From positions 806,001 through 870,000 of the forward strand of contig CBDDGS010000055.1 in the NCBI GenBank assembly GCA_965227935.1: 64,000 bases of DNA, in the 5' to 3' direction. The translations under genes and the position numbers were made by a program. Of the stretch, positions 8,456 to 15,282 are shown piece by piece (within the stretch, counting starts at the first letter, position 1; the number at the start of each line of letters is the position of its first letter). The notes under the pieces are model-generated. The model made no database searches. It was not told the DNA's origin and was given only the letters and a program-made list of their open reading frames with translations. The DNA comes from JAWPMT01 sp965227935. GTDB lineage: Bacteria; Bacteroidota; Bacteroidia; Cytophagales; Cyclobacteriaceae.

Positions 8456-9244
8456 TCAGGAACCCTTCAGCTTTTCCAGTTCGCGCTCCAGCTTCAGCAC
8501 ACGCTCCTCCAGCAAAGTAGGGGGGTTCAGGTACTTGGAGTAGACAGCTACCACTTTCCAACATTCCAACACGTTGTCCATATTGACAGGCATCACCTCA
8601 TAGTTGGGGTCATCTGTGGTTAATTGCAGATTGTCTCCTTGTGTGCTCAATCTTCTGGCAATGATGCCATCGGCCTTGACGAGGACTACGAACGCACCAT
8701 CGAGCTTCTTCAGTTTATCTGGCTCTTGTCGCGTGCCGATGAGGAGGTCACCATGATGTATCCCTTGCTGATGGTACTCCATTTCACTGCCATTCATCTC
8801 AAAGGCCCGCATTGTGCGGATGTTGCCTTCCGGAACAGATATCCGTGGCAGGTCACTGATGAAGTCCCCATTCTTGTATTGCACTATGTAGTTGACATAG
8901 TCTGATACCCTTACCAGGGCAATGGGGTCTGGCAGCAGTGACTTAGGCTGTTTCTTGAATTGATGCGCCTTATTAAGCTTCTCATTGAGCAGCCCAAAAG
9001 AGTAAATATCATTGACAGTCAACTCTCGCGTTAGCAAGACGTCTATGGATAATCTAAAATGATTAGCAATATGTATGATTGTTTCGATCTTTGGCTCAGA
9101 TCTACCTTCCTCATAAGCCCCTACGCTGGGCCTGGCTAAGTTGAATAAACCAGCAAACTCGGCTTGACTTATGCTTTTCGCTGTGCGGATCTTCTTGATG
9201 TTCTCACCAATGAACGAAAGAGTTTTGCTATTTTTTTGAGCCAT
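8456..9244 (-). CDS. XRE-type regulator with S24/LexA-like C-terminal domain
   Basis: This protein is about 262 residues from the ATG at 9244. An in-frame TTG at 9262 would add six residues, but I consider ATG likelier. The helix-turn-helix lies at about 10-65 (ISQAEFAGLFNLARPSVGAYEEGRSEPK). A linker follows, then a LexA/CI-like domain at about 130-240 (GSEMEYHQQGIHHGDLLIG, GAFVVLVKADGIIARRL). The Ser of the catalytic dyad is present in GSEM, but the usual Lys of VKRL is Arg (ARRL), so self-cleavage is doubtful and a ligand- or partner-sensing role is possible. The C-terminal 30 residues form a coiled coil (LEERVLKLERELEKLK). It is divergent from the ybjN-pspA row, and a 28-bp dyad lies between them. 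It is a plausible regulator of that row (inference). Confidence 0.85.
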   Translation of the reverse strand: MAQKNSKTLSFIGENIKKIRTAKSISQAEFAGLFNLARPSVGAYEEGRSEPKIETIIHIANHFRLSIDVLLTRELTVNDIYSFGLLNEKLNKAHQFKKQPKSLLPDPIALVRVSDYVNYIVQYKNGDFISDLPRISVPEGNIRTMRAFEMNGSEMEYHQQGIHHGDLLIGTRQEPDKLKKLDGAFVVLVKADGIIARRLSTQGDNLQLTTDDPNYEVMPVNMDNVLECWKVVAVYSKYLNPPTLLEERVLKLERELEKLKGS

Positions 9245-9293
9245 GCTACAACTTTTGTCCAACCTTCTCGTAAATGTAGTTAAATTCGCTGAT

Positions 9294-9321
9294 GATGCTT
9301 GAAAAGATGATTTAAAGCATC
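9294..9321. promoter_or_regulatory. Inverted repeat between XRE gene and pspA row, candidate operator
   Basis: Perfect 7-bp arms GATGCTT and AAGCATC are separated by 14 bp, so the half-sites are two helical turns apart centre to centre. The dyad lies 50 bp upstream of the XRE start and 67 bp upstream of the YbjN-like start. This spacing and location fit a dimeric repressor controlling both directions. No binding data exist; this is pattern only. Confidence 0.4.
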
Positions 9322-9388
9322 AAAGGACTATGAGAATTCAACGATCAAATTCGTATTTTCGGTTTCCGACGCTAAAAAACGCTTAAAC

Positions 9389-9784
9389 ATGAACTCATAC
9401 TTTGAAAAGGTAAAAGACTACTTATTAGAGCTAGATTTCACGATTGTCTCCGAAGATGAAGCAGAAGGAGTATTTGTCGTGGAGAATGAAGAGGAAGGAA
9501 TGAAAAACGTTGTCCTCATCGTGGCTGATCCGATCGTCATCGTAGAGCAGTACCTCTTCGATTTAACGAATGACTCTGAGGACATCTTCAAAAAGTTGCT
9601 GATGAAAAACAGGGACATCATTCATGGTGCCTTTGCCCTCGATGAGACAGGCAAGAAAGTGCTTTTCCGAAACACACATGAATGTGAAAACCTGGATCTG
9701 AACGAGATCGAAGCGACGTTGAATTCTCTGGCGTTACTGCTCAGCGAATACACAGACGAATTAATAGCATTTAGTAAAAATTAA
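9389..9784 (+). CDS. YbjN-domain (CesT/Tir-chaperone-like) protein
   Basis: This 131-residue acidic cytosolic protein has no signal peptide. The pattern (DYLLELDFTIVSEDEAEGVFVV, ENEEEGMKNVVLIVADPIVIVEQ, KKLLMKNRDIIHGAFALDE) fits the YbjN/type III secretion chaperone-like fold, which commonly sits next to PspA. In E. coli the yjf cluster has the related small YjfI upstream of the PspA paralogue YjfJ. It probably binds a partner of the PspA module, but its exact role is not known. It is the first gene of the row and ends 11 bp before pspA. A TATTTTCG at 9354-9361 may be its -7 box. Confidence 0.75.
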   Translation: MNSYFEKVKDYLLELDFTIVSEDEAEGVFVVENEEEGMKNVVLIVADPIVIVEQYLFDLTNDSEDIFKKLLMKNRDIIHGAFALDETGKKVLFRNTHECENLDLNEIEATLNSLALLLSEYTDELIAFSKN

Positions 9785-9795
9785 TTAGAGTAGAG

Positions 9796-10512
9796 ATGAA
9801 TGTGTTCAAACGATTATTCAAGGTAGGGGAGTCAGAAGTACACTCTGCTATCGATAAGTTGGAGAATCCTATCAGAATGACTGAGCAGGGAATTCGGGAT
9901 CTGAAGAATGACCTGGATAACAGTCTCAAGGCGATGGCGGAAGTCAAGGCAATGGCGATCAGAGCCAAGAATGACGTTCAGACCAACAAATCGAAGATGC
10001 AGGACTACGAGAGCAAGGCGATGTTGCTGCTGAAGAAAGCCCAATCGGGTGAATTGGAAAGTGGCGAGGCCGACAGACTGGCGACAGAGGCGTTGACTCG
10101 CAAGGACGAGTTTTCACAGGCGTTGGCCCAGGCCAAGACCGAGCAGGACCGTTTTGAGACGAACGTGTCCCAGCTCGAGGGCAAGATCAAAAAGCTTCGT
10201 GCTGAGATCAGCAAGTACGAGAACGAGCTACGGACGCTGAAGGCCCGTGTGAAGGTCAGCGAGGCTACCGCCAAAGTCAATAAGCAAATGGCTCAGATCG
10301 ATTCTTCAAGCACTGTGTCTATGCTGGAGCGCATGAAGGACAAAGTGGCGCAGCAGGAAGCACTTGCTGAGGCTTACGGCGACATCGCTGGCGAGTCCAG
10401 AACGTTGGACGACGAAATCGATAGCGCCCTGGACAGCACAAATGCCAATGCCTCTGACGATTTGGCGGCAATGAAAGCCAAGTTGGGCATGGATAAGGAC
10501 AAGAAGGGCTAA
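9796..10512 (+). CDS. PspA/IM30 (ESCRT-III-like) family protein
   Basis: This 238-residue protein is almost entirely coiled coil. The typical start is FKRLFKVGESEVHSAIDKLENP (N-terminal amphipathic helix and first hairpin). Then come EQGIRDLKNDLDNSLKAMAEVKA, long heptads to about 190, and a flexible acidic C-terminus (LDSTNANASDDLAAMKAKLG). Family members polymerise on damaged inner membrane and keep it sealed; some are regulated by stress. Length (about 220-250) is normal. It is co-transcribed with the YbjN-like gene, and a strong terminator follows 25 bp after its stop, so these two genes can form their own transcript. Confidence 0.92.
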   Translation: MNVFKRLFKVGESEVHSAIDKLENPIRMTEQGIRDLKNDLDNSLKAMAEVKAMAIRAKNDVQTNKSKMQDYESKAMLLLKKAQSGELESGEADRLATEALTRKDEFSQALAQAKTEQDRFETNVSQLEGKIKKLRAEISKYENELRTLKARVKVSEATAKVNKQMAQIDSSSTVSMLERMKDKVAQQEALAEAYGDIAGESRTLDDEIDSALDSTNANASDDLAAMKAKLGMDKDKKG

Positions 10513-10536
10513 GCGTAGGCTTGGCTGAAATATAAG

Positions 10537-10568
10537 GAGCCATGCGAGTATCATGGCTCTATTTTTTT
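10537..10568 (+). terminator. Rho-independent terminator after pspA
   Basis: Perfect 8-bp stem GAGCCATG / CATGGCTC with a 7-nt loop, followed by TATTTTTTT. It separates ybjN-pspA from the downstream genes of the same row, so part of the row is either read through or has a second promoter. Confidence 0.85.
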
Positions 10569-10589
10569 CGCTAAAACCCGCACAATCGT

Positions 10590-10742
10590 ATGATTACCAT
10601 GGACATGATAAAGGCGTTCCTAGTGATCGTCATTGTCGTGCTTATCGTCAGCATCTTCTTCCGAGTTCTGTTGAAAATCGGGATTATCCTCTTGCTGGTA
10701 TTGGGCATTTTATACCTTTATAAACAGGTAACAGATAAGTAG
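10590..10742 (+). CDS. 50-residue membrane peptide
   Basis: ATG at 10590 and TAG at 10740-10742 give 50 residues. After a short start (MITMDMIKAF) it is nearly all hydrophobic: LVIVIVVLIVSIFF, one Arg, VLLKIGIILLLVLGILYLY, then KQVTDK. It should form one long or two short membrane helices with a positively charged end. I find no named family. It sits between the pspA terminator and the DUF4178 gene on the same strand, and small hydrophobic proteins are common in Psp-type loci (PspB, PspD, PspG), so a membrane-sensing or anchor role is plausible but unproven. Translation is supported only by the open frame and composition. Confidence 0.6.
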   Translation: MITMDMIKAFLVIVIVVLIVSIFFRVLLKIGIILLLVLGILYLYKQVTDK

Positions 10743-10819
10743 CCTGTGACCAAGATTTTTCTGGGACAGCGCACAGCGTCTTTTTAGCACCAAACGAAAT
10801 AAGATAACTAATTAACATC

Positions 10820-11362
10820 GTGTTTAATCTCTTTAAGAAGAAAAAGGAGGAGCCGTCGTATGACGTGACAGACCTGAAGATTACAGACCTCGATGTCGGA
10901 TTCATTTTCGACTACGATTTGAAATCTTGGGTCGTGCGGGAGAAATATGAGTACGACTGGGGAAGCAACAACTTTTCCCATGAGTACAAGGTGGATAGTG
11001 GGGATGATGTGGCTTTTCTCTCCGTGGAGGACGATGGTAATCTCAACCTGTCGCTTGTGAGGTCGATCAAAATCCGAAAGATCGATGAGGACGTTGCTGA
11101 TGAGATCGTAAGAAATGAAAAAGCTCCCCGGATGTTGCATTATGACGGGGACACCTACCATCTTGACTCGGACTCAGCGGGCTATTTCCGTGATTGTGGC
11201 AAGAAGACGGAGGACTGGGAAGAGCTGATGGCATTTGAATATTATACCGAAGATGAGGACAAGGTCCTGTCAATCACCCAGTGGGACGAGCAGACCTTTG
11301 AGGCTTCTGCTGGCGTGACACTTGAGCCTCACCAAATCTCGAACATCATACCCGGACAATAA
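10820..11362 (+). CDS. DUF4178 domain protein
   Basis: This 180-residue soluble acidic protein starts with GTG. After MFNLFKKKKEE comes the DUF4178 pattern: ITDLDVGFIFDYDLKSWVV, a YEYDWGSNNFSHEYKV strand pair, a DVAFLSVEDDG strand, then MLHYDGDTYHLDSDSAGYF and W-E-E-L-M-AFEYYTEDEDKVLSI. DUF4178 genes recur beside aminopropyltransferase, AdoMet decarboxylase, DUF350 and PspA genes in many phyla. The molecular function is not known. The fold is thought to be all-beta, like the E. coli YjfK (DUF2491) position in the yjf cluster. The lipoprotein gene begins 13 bp after its stop. Confidence 0.85.
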   Translation: MFNLFKKKKEEPSYDVTDLKITDLDVGFIFDYDLKSWVVREKYEYDWGSNNFSHEYKVDSGDDVAFLSVEDDGNLNLSLVRSIKIRKIDEDVADEIVRNEKAPRMLHYDGDTYHLDSDSAGYFRDCGKKTEDWEELMAFEYYTEDEDKVLSITQWDEQTFEASAGVTLEPHQISNIIPGQ

Positions 11363-11375
11363 AAACTTTAAGAAT

Positions 11376-12104
11376 ATGCACCGATCTATCAGGGTCTTAG
11401 GTTTCTTTCTCAGTTTGTTCCTAATCATGAGTTGTGGAGGGGGCAAAAAGTTTCAAAAAAGCCCCGTTGATGAGATCATTAGAGATCTCCCAACAGATGA
11501 GATATTCTCGATCATCCTACATGATATGGATGTGCAGGGCAACTTCTTTGAATCATATTTCCACCAATATCGCCTGGTCAGGGGTGAGGGAGAGGATGTT
11601 CGTGAAGTTACCACCGACTGGAAGGAAGTGAGCAAAGAGGAATTTCAGCGTCATGTAAATAACATGGGTATGGAAATAGCTGCCAGGGACAGTACTGGCA
11701 ATCTGTCCAAAACCGCAGCACCTCCAGGATACAACAATTATGTGGGCAATCCCAGGTATGGTCGCTGGGAAAACCGCGGTGGTTCTAGCTTTTGGGCGTT
11801 TTATGGTCAGTATGCTTTCATGAGCAGCCTCTTCCGGATGGGGACATATCCCGTCAACAGAGGATATTATGATGACTGGCGAGGCAACTACCGGGGATCG
11901 AGACCATACTACGGGCCGACAACCGGCGGCACATCCTACTACGGTACCAATAGCAACTACAATCGCACATCGAATCCCAATTCCTCGTGGAGTCGCAATA
12001 CGTCGACCTTCAAAAACAGGGTGGCGAGCAGGACCTCACGATCTTCCAGCAGTCGAAGTTCTTCAGGGAGCTTTCGCTCACGAGGGGGAGGTTCTGGCAA
12101 GTAA
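11376..12104 (+). CDS. Lipoprotein with Ser/Arg/Gly-rich tail
   Basis: About 242 residues from the ATG at 11376; an upstream in-frame start at 11322 would overlap the DUF4178 gene and is disfavoured. Lipobox LIMSC is followed by GGGKK. A compact region at about 30-120 begins SPVDEIIRDLPTDEIFSIIL. A Tyr/Gly/Asn-rich stretch follows at about 120-200 (repeated YYG, NRGYYDDWRGNYRG). The last 30 residues are a Ser/Arg/Gly tail (SRSSSSRSSSGSF). Similar S/G-rich ends occur in lipoproteins of the YjfM (DUF1190) or DUF4247 positions of related clusters. That is only positional analogy. A surface- or peptidoglycan-contacting lipoprotein is the simplest reading. Confidence 0.7.
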   Translation: MHRSIRVLGFFLSLFLIMSCGGGKKFQKSPVDEIIRDLPTDEIFSIILHDMDVQGNFFESYFHQYRLVRGEGEDVREVTTDWKEVSKEEFQRHVNNMGMEIAARDSTGNLSKTAAPPGYNNYVGNPRYGRWENRGGSSFWAFYGQYAFMSSLFRMGTYPVNRGYYDDWRGNYRGSRPYYGPTTGGTSYYGTNSNYNRTSNPNSSWSRNTSTFKNRVASRTSRSSSSRSSSGSFRSRGGGSGK

Positions 12105-12144
12105 CGTTTATTTTTATCCTGACCTAACTTAAACACCCAACCTT

Positions 12145-13008
12145 ATGCAGATCATATTGGATGGCGCCCTAACGACCATCATCTACATTGCCGCGAGTTT
12201 TGTCCTGTTTGTTGTGGGAAAGGCCGTTTATCAGCTTTTTCACCCTAGAGTGAAGGTTGGTTTCGAATTGGTTGAGAATGACAATCTGGCCTTTTCGGTG
12301 GCCTATGTGGGCTACTTCATCGGGCTGTTGCTCGCCATCGGTAGTGCAGTAATGGGCGACAGTGAGGGACTTGTCGCTGATTTGATCAACATCGGTATTT
12401 ACGGCGTCCTTTCCATTCTCTTGCTCAATGTATCGCTGATCATCAATGACAAGATCATCTTCAGGCGATTTGACCTGAAAAAAGAGATCCTGATCGATAG
12501 GAACGTGGGGACTGGAGTCATCGAGGGAGCCAATGCCATTGCCACTGGCCTCATTGTGTTGGGAGCCATTCATGGCGAAGGTTATGGTACGGGAGGGCCG
12601 ATTGTGACGGCCTTATTGTACTGGGTGTTGGGCCAGGGCATTCTATTCGTGACTTCGTTGGTTTACAATCTCATTACCCCATATGACATTCACGAGCACA
12701 TCGAGAAGGGCAATGTCGCTGTAGGCGTTGGCGTCGGCGGCGCTATTATTGCCATTGGCAACCTGATCCGGGAAGCACTCATGCACGATTTCGTGAGTTG
12801 GAGTACCACGCTGGTCGACGTGTTCGTAGATGTTGGCATTGGGCTGGTATTTTTACCCATCGCTCGATTCCTAGCCGATAAGATCTTGCTGCCTGGGCAG
12901 AACTTGACAGATGAGATCGTCAACCAGGAGCACCCCAATGTTGGTGCAGCGCTCGTCGAGGCTTTCGCGTATATCGGCGGTTCCATGTTGATCGTCTGGG
13001 CTCTCTAA
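12145..13008 (+). CDS. Tandem DUF350 (YjfL-like) inner-membrane protein
   Basis: This 287-residue multi-pass membrane protein contains about eight hydrophobic segments. The protein is duplicated: a first DUF350 unit at about 1-140 (FVLFVVGKAVYQLF, LAFSVAYVGYFIGLLLAIG) and a second at about 150-287 (VTSLVYNLITPYDIHEHIEKGNVAVGVG, then GGAIIAIGNLI). DUF350 proteins are small integral membrane proteins of unknown function that occur beside PspA paralogues (E. coli yjfL) and polyamine genes. It lies 40 bp after the lipoprotein gene and 7 bp before the aminopropyltransferase gene, so it is translationally tied to the latter. Confidence 0.85.
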   Translation: MQIILDGALTTIIYIAASFVLFVVGKAVYQLFHPRVKVGFELVENDNLAFSVAYVGYFIGLLLAIGSAVMGDSEGLVADLINIGIYGVLSILLLNVSLIINDKIIFRRFDLKKEILIDRNVGTGVIEGANAIATGLIVLGAIHGEGYGTGGPIVTALLYWVLGQGILFVTSLVYNLITPYDIHEHIEKGNVAVGVGVGGAIIAIGNLIREALMHDFVSWSTTLVDVFVDVGIGLVFLPIARFLADKILLPGQNLTDEIVNQEHPNVGAALVEAFAYIGGSMLIVWAL

Positions 13009-13015
13009 TACTTCA

Positions 13016-14551
13016 TTGAAGTACACTTCCACCCTGCTGAAGGCAGCGCTGTTCGCCACAGGCTTGGCGGGCATAGTGTCAGAGTACACCCTCTCCACAC
13101 TGGCCACGTATTTCCTTGGAGATTCCGTCTTTCAGTTTACAATGATCGTCTCCACGATGCTCTTTTCCATGGGGCTGGGAAGTCGCTTGAGCAAACGTAT
13201 AGAGGACAATCTATTAGAGAAGTTTGTGTGGATAGAGTTCGTTCTCTCGGTCATAGCGTCCAATGTGACGGTGATTGTCTACACGGTTTTTGCTCTCTAC
13301 TCAGATACGACGGCGATCATCTACCTTTTAAGCATCATGGTCGGGCTACTTATCGGGATGGAGATCCCGCTGGTGATCCGCCTCAATGAGCAGTTTGAGA
13401 GCTTGCGCGTCAATGTTTCGTCAGCCATGGAGAATGACTACTATGGTAGCCTGGCGGGGGGCGCCTTCTTCGCATTTATCGGGCTTCCCTATCTGGGGTT
13501 GACCAAGACTCCCATTGTACTCGGTGCGATCAACTATTCGGTAGCATTGGTCTTCATCTATGTGATCTGGAAGGAGCTGGGGAAGAAGGAGAGGCAACGT
13601 ATGTCGGTATACATAGCTACGGTCACGTCAGTTCTGGTGCTTTCGGGAATTTTTTCGGACGCCATCGTGAGCTGGGGGGAGCGTCTTCGTTATAGCGATC
13701 GAGTGATATATGAAGAGCAAAGCAGGTATCAGAAGCTCATTCTCACCTATGGAAATGGCCATTATTGGTTTTTCCTGAATGGCTATCAGCAGCTGAGTAC
13801 GTTGGACGAAGCCTTGTACCATGAACCGCTCGTGCATCCGCCGATGATTCTGCACGGTGATGCCGAGCATGTACTGATTCTCGGAGGAGGTGATGGTGTC
13901 GCCGCACGAGAGCTCCTCAAGTACGATCAGGTGAAGAAAATCACCCTGGTGGACCTCGACCCTGCCGTCACAAGATTGGCTAGAACACACGAGGTATTAC
14001 TGGGGATCAATGAAAACTCTTTGGCTGATCCGCGGGTACAAGTGATCAATCAGGATGGATTCACCTATCTGGAGAGCGTAGATGAACCTTATGACGTCAT
14101 TATCGCGGACTTCCCCGATCCGAGAACGGTTGATTTGGGCCGTTTATACACCCAGGAATTTTACTGGCTGGCCTATCAGGCACTAACTGTCGATGGTATT
14201 TTTATTACCCAGGCGGGAAGCCCTTACTATGCGCGAAGGGCCTTCGATTGCATAGAGCAGAGTATGGTTGCGGCTGGGTTCAAGACCTTACCACTTCACA
14301 ACCAAATTCTGACCCTCGGAGAATGGGGATGGGTGCTGGGAGCCAAAGACGCGGGCCGCGAGCTAAAGAGCGATCTCCAGGGAGGGGAAGTGACTGTGGA
14401 TACTGAATGGCTCAATAATTCAGCATTGACACTGATCAGCTCCTTCGGCAAGCAAGTCTTCAGGAAGGAAGATCAGGAGGTGGCGATCAATCGAATTCAC
14501 CGACCGGTTCTCTATCGCTACTACCTGGCTGGGAGGTGGGATGTATATTGA
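13016..14551 (+). CDS. Membrane-anchored polyamine aminopropyltransferase (spermidine synthase-like)
   Basis: This 511-residue protein starts with TTG at 13016, because no ATG lies close and the N-terminal hydrophobic part needs this start. About seven hydrophobic helices fill residues 1-215 (for example AALFATGLAGIVSEYTLSTLA, IIYLLSIMVGLLIGMEIPLVI). The catalytic domain covers about 225-500. The decarboxylated-AdoMet site GGGDGVAARELLKY lies near 288 with the acidic LVDLDP after it. The catalytic-type Asp pair is seen in ADFPDPRT near 364, followed by TQEFYWLAY. All expected acidic residues appear present, so it should transfer aminopropyl groups to a diamine or other amine at the cytosolic face of the membrane. 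The acceptor is unknown, and no putrescine-forming enzyme is in the window. Confidence 0.88.
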   Translation: MKYTSTLLKAALFATGLAGIVSEYTLSTLATYFLGDSVFQFTMIVSTMLFSMGLGSRLSKRIEDNLLEKFVWIEFVLSVIASNVTVIVYTVFALYSDTTAIIYLLSIMVGLLIGMEIPLVIRLNEQFESLRVNVSSAMENDYYGSLAGGAFFAFIGLPYLGLTKTPIVLGAINYSVALVFIYVIWKELGKKERQRMSVYIATVTSVLVLSGIFSDAIVSWGERLRYSDRVIYEEQSRYQKLILTYGNGHYWFFLNGYQQLSTLDEALYHEPLVHPPMILHGDAEHVLILGGGDGVAARELLKYDQVKKITLVDLDPAVTRLARTHEVLLGINENSLADPRVQVINQDGFTYLESVDEPYDVIIADFPDPRTVDLGRLYTQEFYWLAYQALTVDGIFITQAGSPYYARRAFDCIEQSMVAAGFKTLPLHNQILTLGEWGWVLGAKDAGRELKSDLQGGEVTVDTEWLNNSALTLISSFGKQVFRKEDQEVAINRIHRPVLYRYYLAGRWDVY

Positions 14552-14561
14552 TGACAAGTAC

Positions 14562-14584
14562 CTAAAAATAATCCATATTTTTAG
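14562..14584. repeat. AT-rich inverted repeat after the aminopropyltransferase gene
   Basis: Perfect 9-bp arms CTAAAAATA and TATTTTTAG with the 5-nt loop ATCCA, starting 11 bp after the stop. It is too AT-rich for a strong terminator but could act as a weak one or as a protein site upstream of the next gene (86 bp before its ATG). Confidence 0.4.
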
Positions 14585-14670
14585 AGAATTTATGCAATAC
14601 TTAATGGCTTCTTCTTTGCAGAATTAGCTTTTCTTGGATTACTTCGCGTTTTAACCTAAGGCTATTAACC

Positions 14671-15282
14671 ATGTTGAGAATTGACCTCAGGATATTTTTA
14701 TTGCCCCTCCTGATTTTCTCTCTGACACCCCTTTCAGGCCAAGACACTCTTTCGTTGGATCAGTCATTTCAGGAGCTGATGAGGCGTAGTGAAACGTATG
14801 AAACGGCGACTGGTCTGAGCTTCAAAGTCATCAGAACCGAGCGTCTCAATGACTTCTGGTCATCGGTTATGGATTCTGTCCAGGCGCAACAGGCCTCGGT
14901 ACTGGAATTGCAGACTTCCCTCGATGGACATAAGCAAATAGCGGCACAAAGCCAGCAAGAAGCCGAGCAACTTCGCCAACAGCTGTCGGAGCTGCAGACG
15001 AGTGTGAGTAGTATCACATTCCTGGGGGTGGATATGGAGAAAGGCAGCTACCAGGTCATGGTATGGTTGATCATACTGGTCCTGATCATTCTTGGCGGGC
15101 TACTATTTTGGCGCTACCAGCAAAGTCATCACCTTACTGCTACTGCTCGGAAGGAACTGGAGTCCGTGACCGCCGAGTTTGAGGCGCACCGAGACAAGTC
15201 CCGCAAAAAGGAGGTGAAACTCAAGCGAGAACTTCAGACGGCTGTCAACGAACTGGAGGCTAGAAGAAGGGGCGAAATTTAG
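14671..15282 (+). CDS. Exported coiled-coil / single-pass membrane protein
   Basis: This 203-residue protein has a signal peptide at about 1-24 (LLPLLIFSLTPLSGQ). A periplasmic coiled coil spans about 65-120 (VQAQQASVLELQTSLDGHK onward). One membrane helix lies near 130-148 (VMVWLIILVLIILGGLLFW). A charged cytosolic coiled coil covers about 160-203 (ELESVTAEFEAHRDKSRK). Homologues I recall in Bacteroidota are sometimes labelled 'tRNA (guanine-N1)-methyltransferase', but no methyltransferase motif is visible and that name should not be used. It is the last gene of the plus-strand row and overlaps the convergent flavoenzyme gene by 4 bp. The topology suits a transmembrane tether for coiled-coil PspA (inference). 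Confidence 0.7.
   Translation: MLRIDLRIFLLPLLIFSLTPLSGQDTLSLDQSFQELMRRSETYETATGLSFKVIRTERLNDFWSSVMDSVQAQQASVLELQTSLDGHKQIAAQSQQEAEQLRQQLSELQTSVSSITFLGVDMEKGSYQVMVWLIILVLIILGGLLFWRYQQSHHLTATARKELESVTAEFEAHRDKSRKKEVKLKRELQTAVNELEARRRGEI

Noticed and set aside
14671..15282. tRNA (guanine-N1)-methyltransferase label used for similar proteins
   Set aside because: No methyltransferase fold motif; the protein is a signal peptide, coiled coil and one membrane helix.
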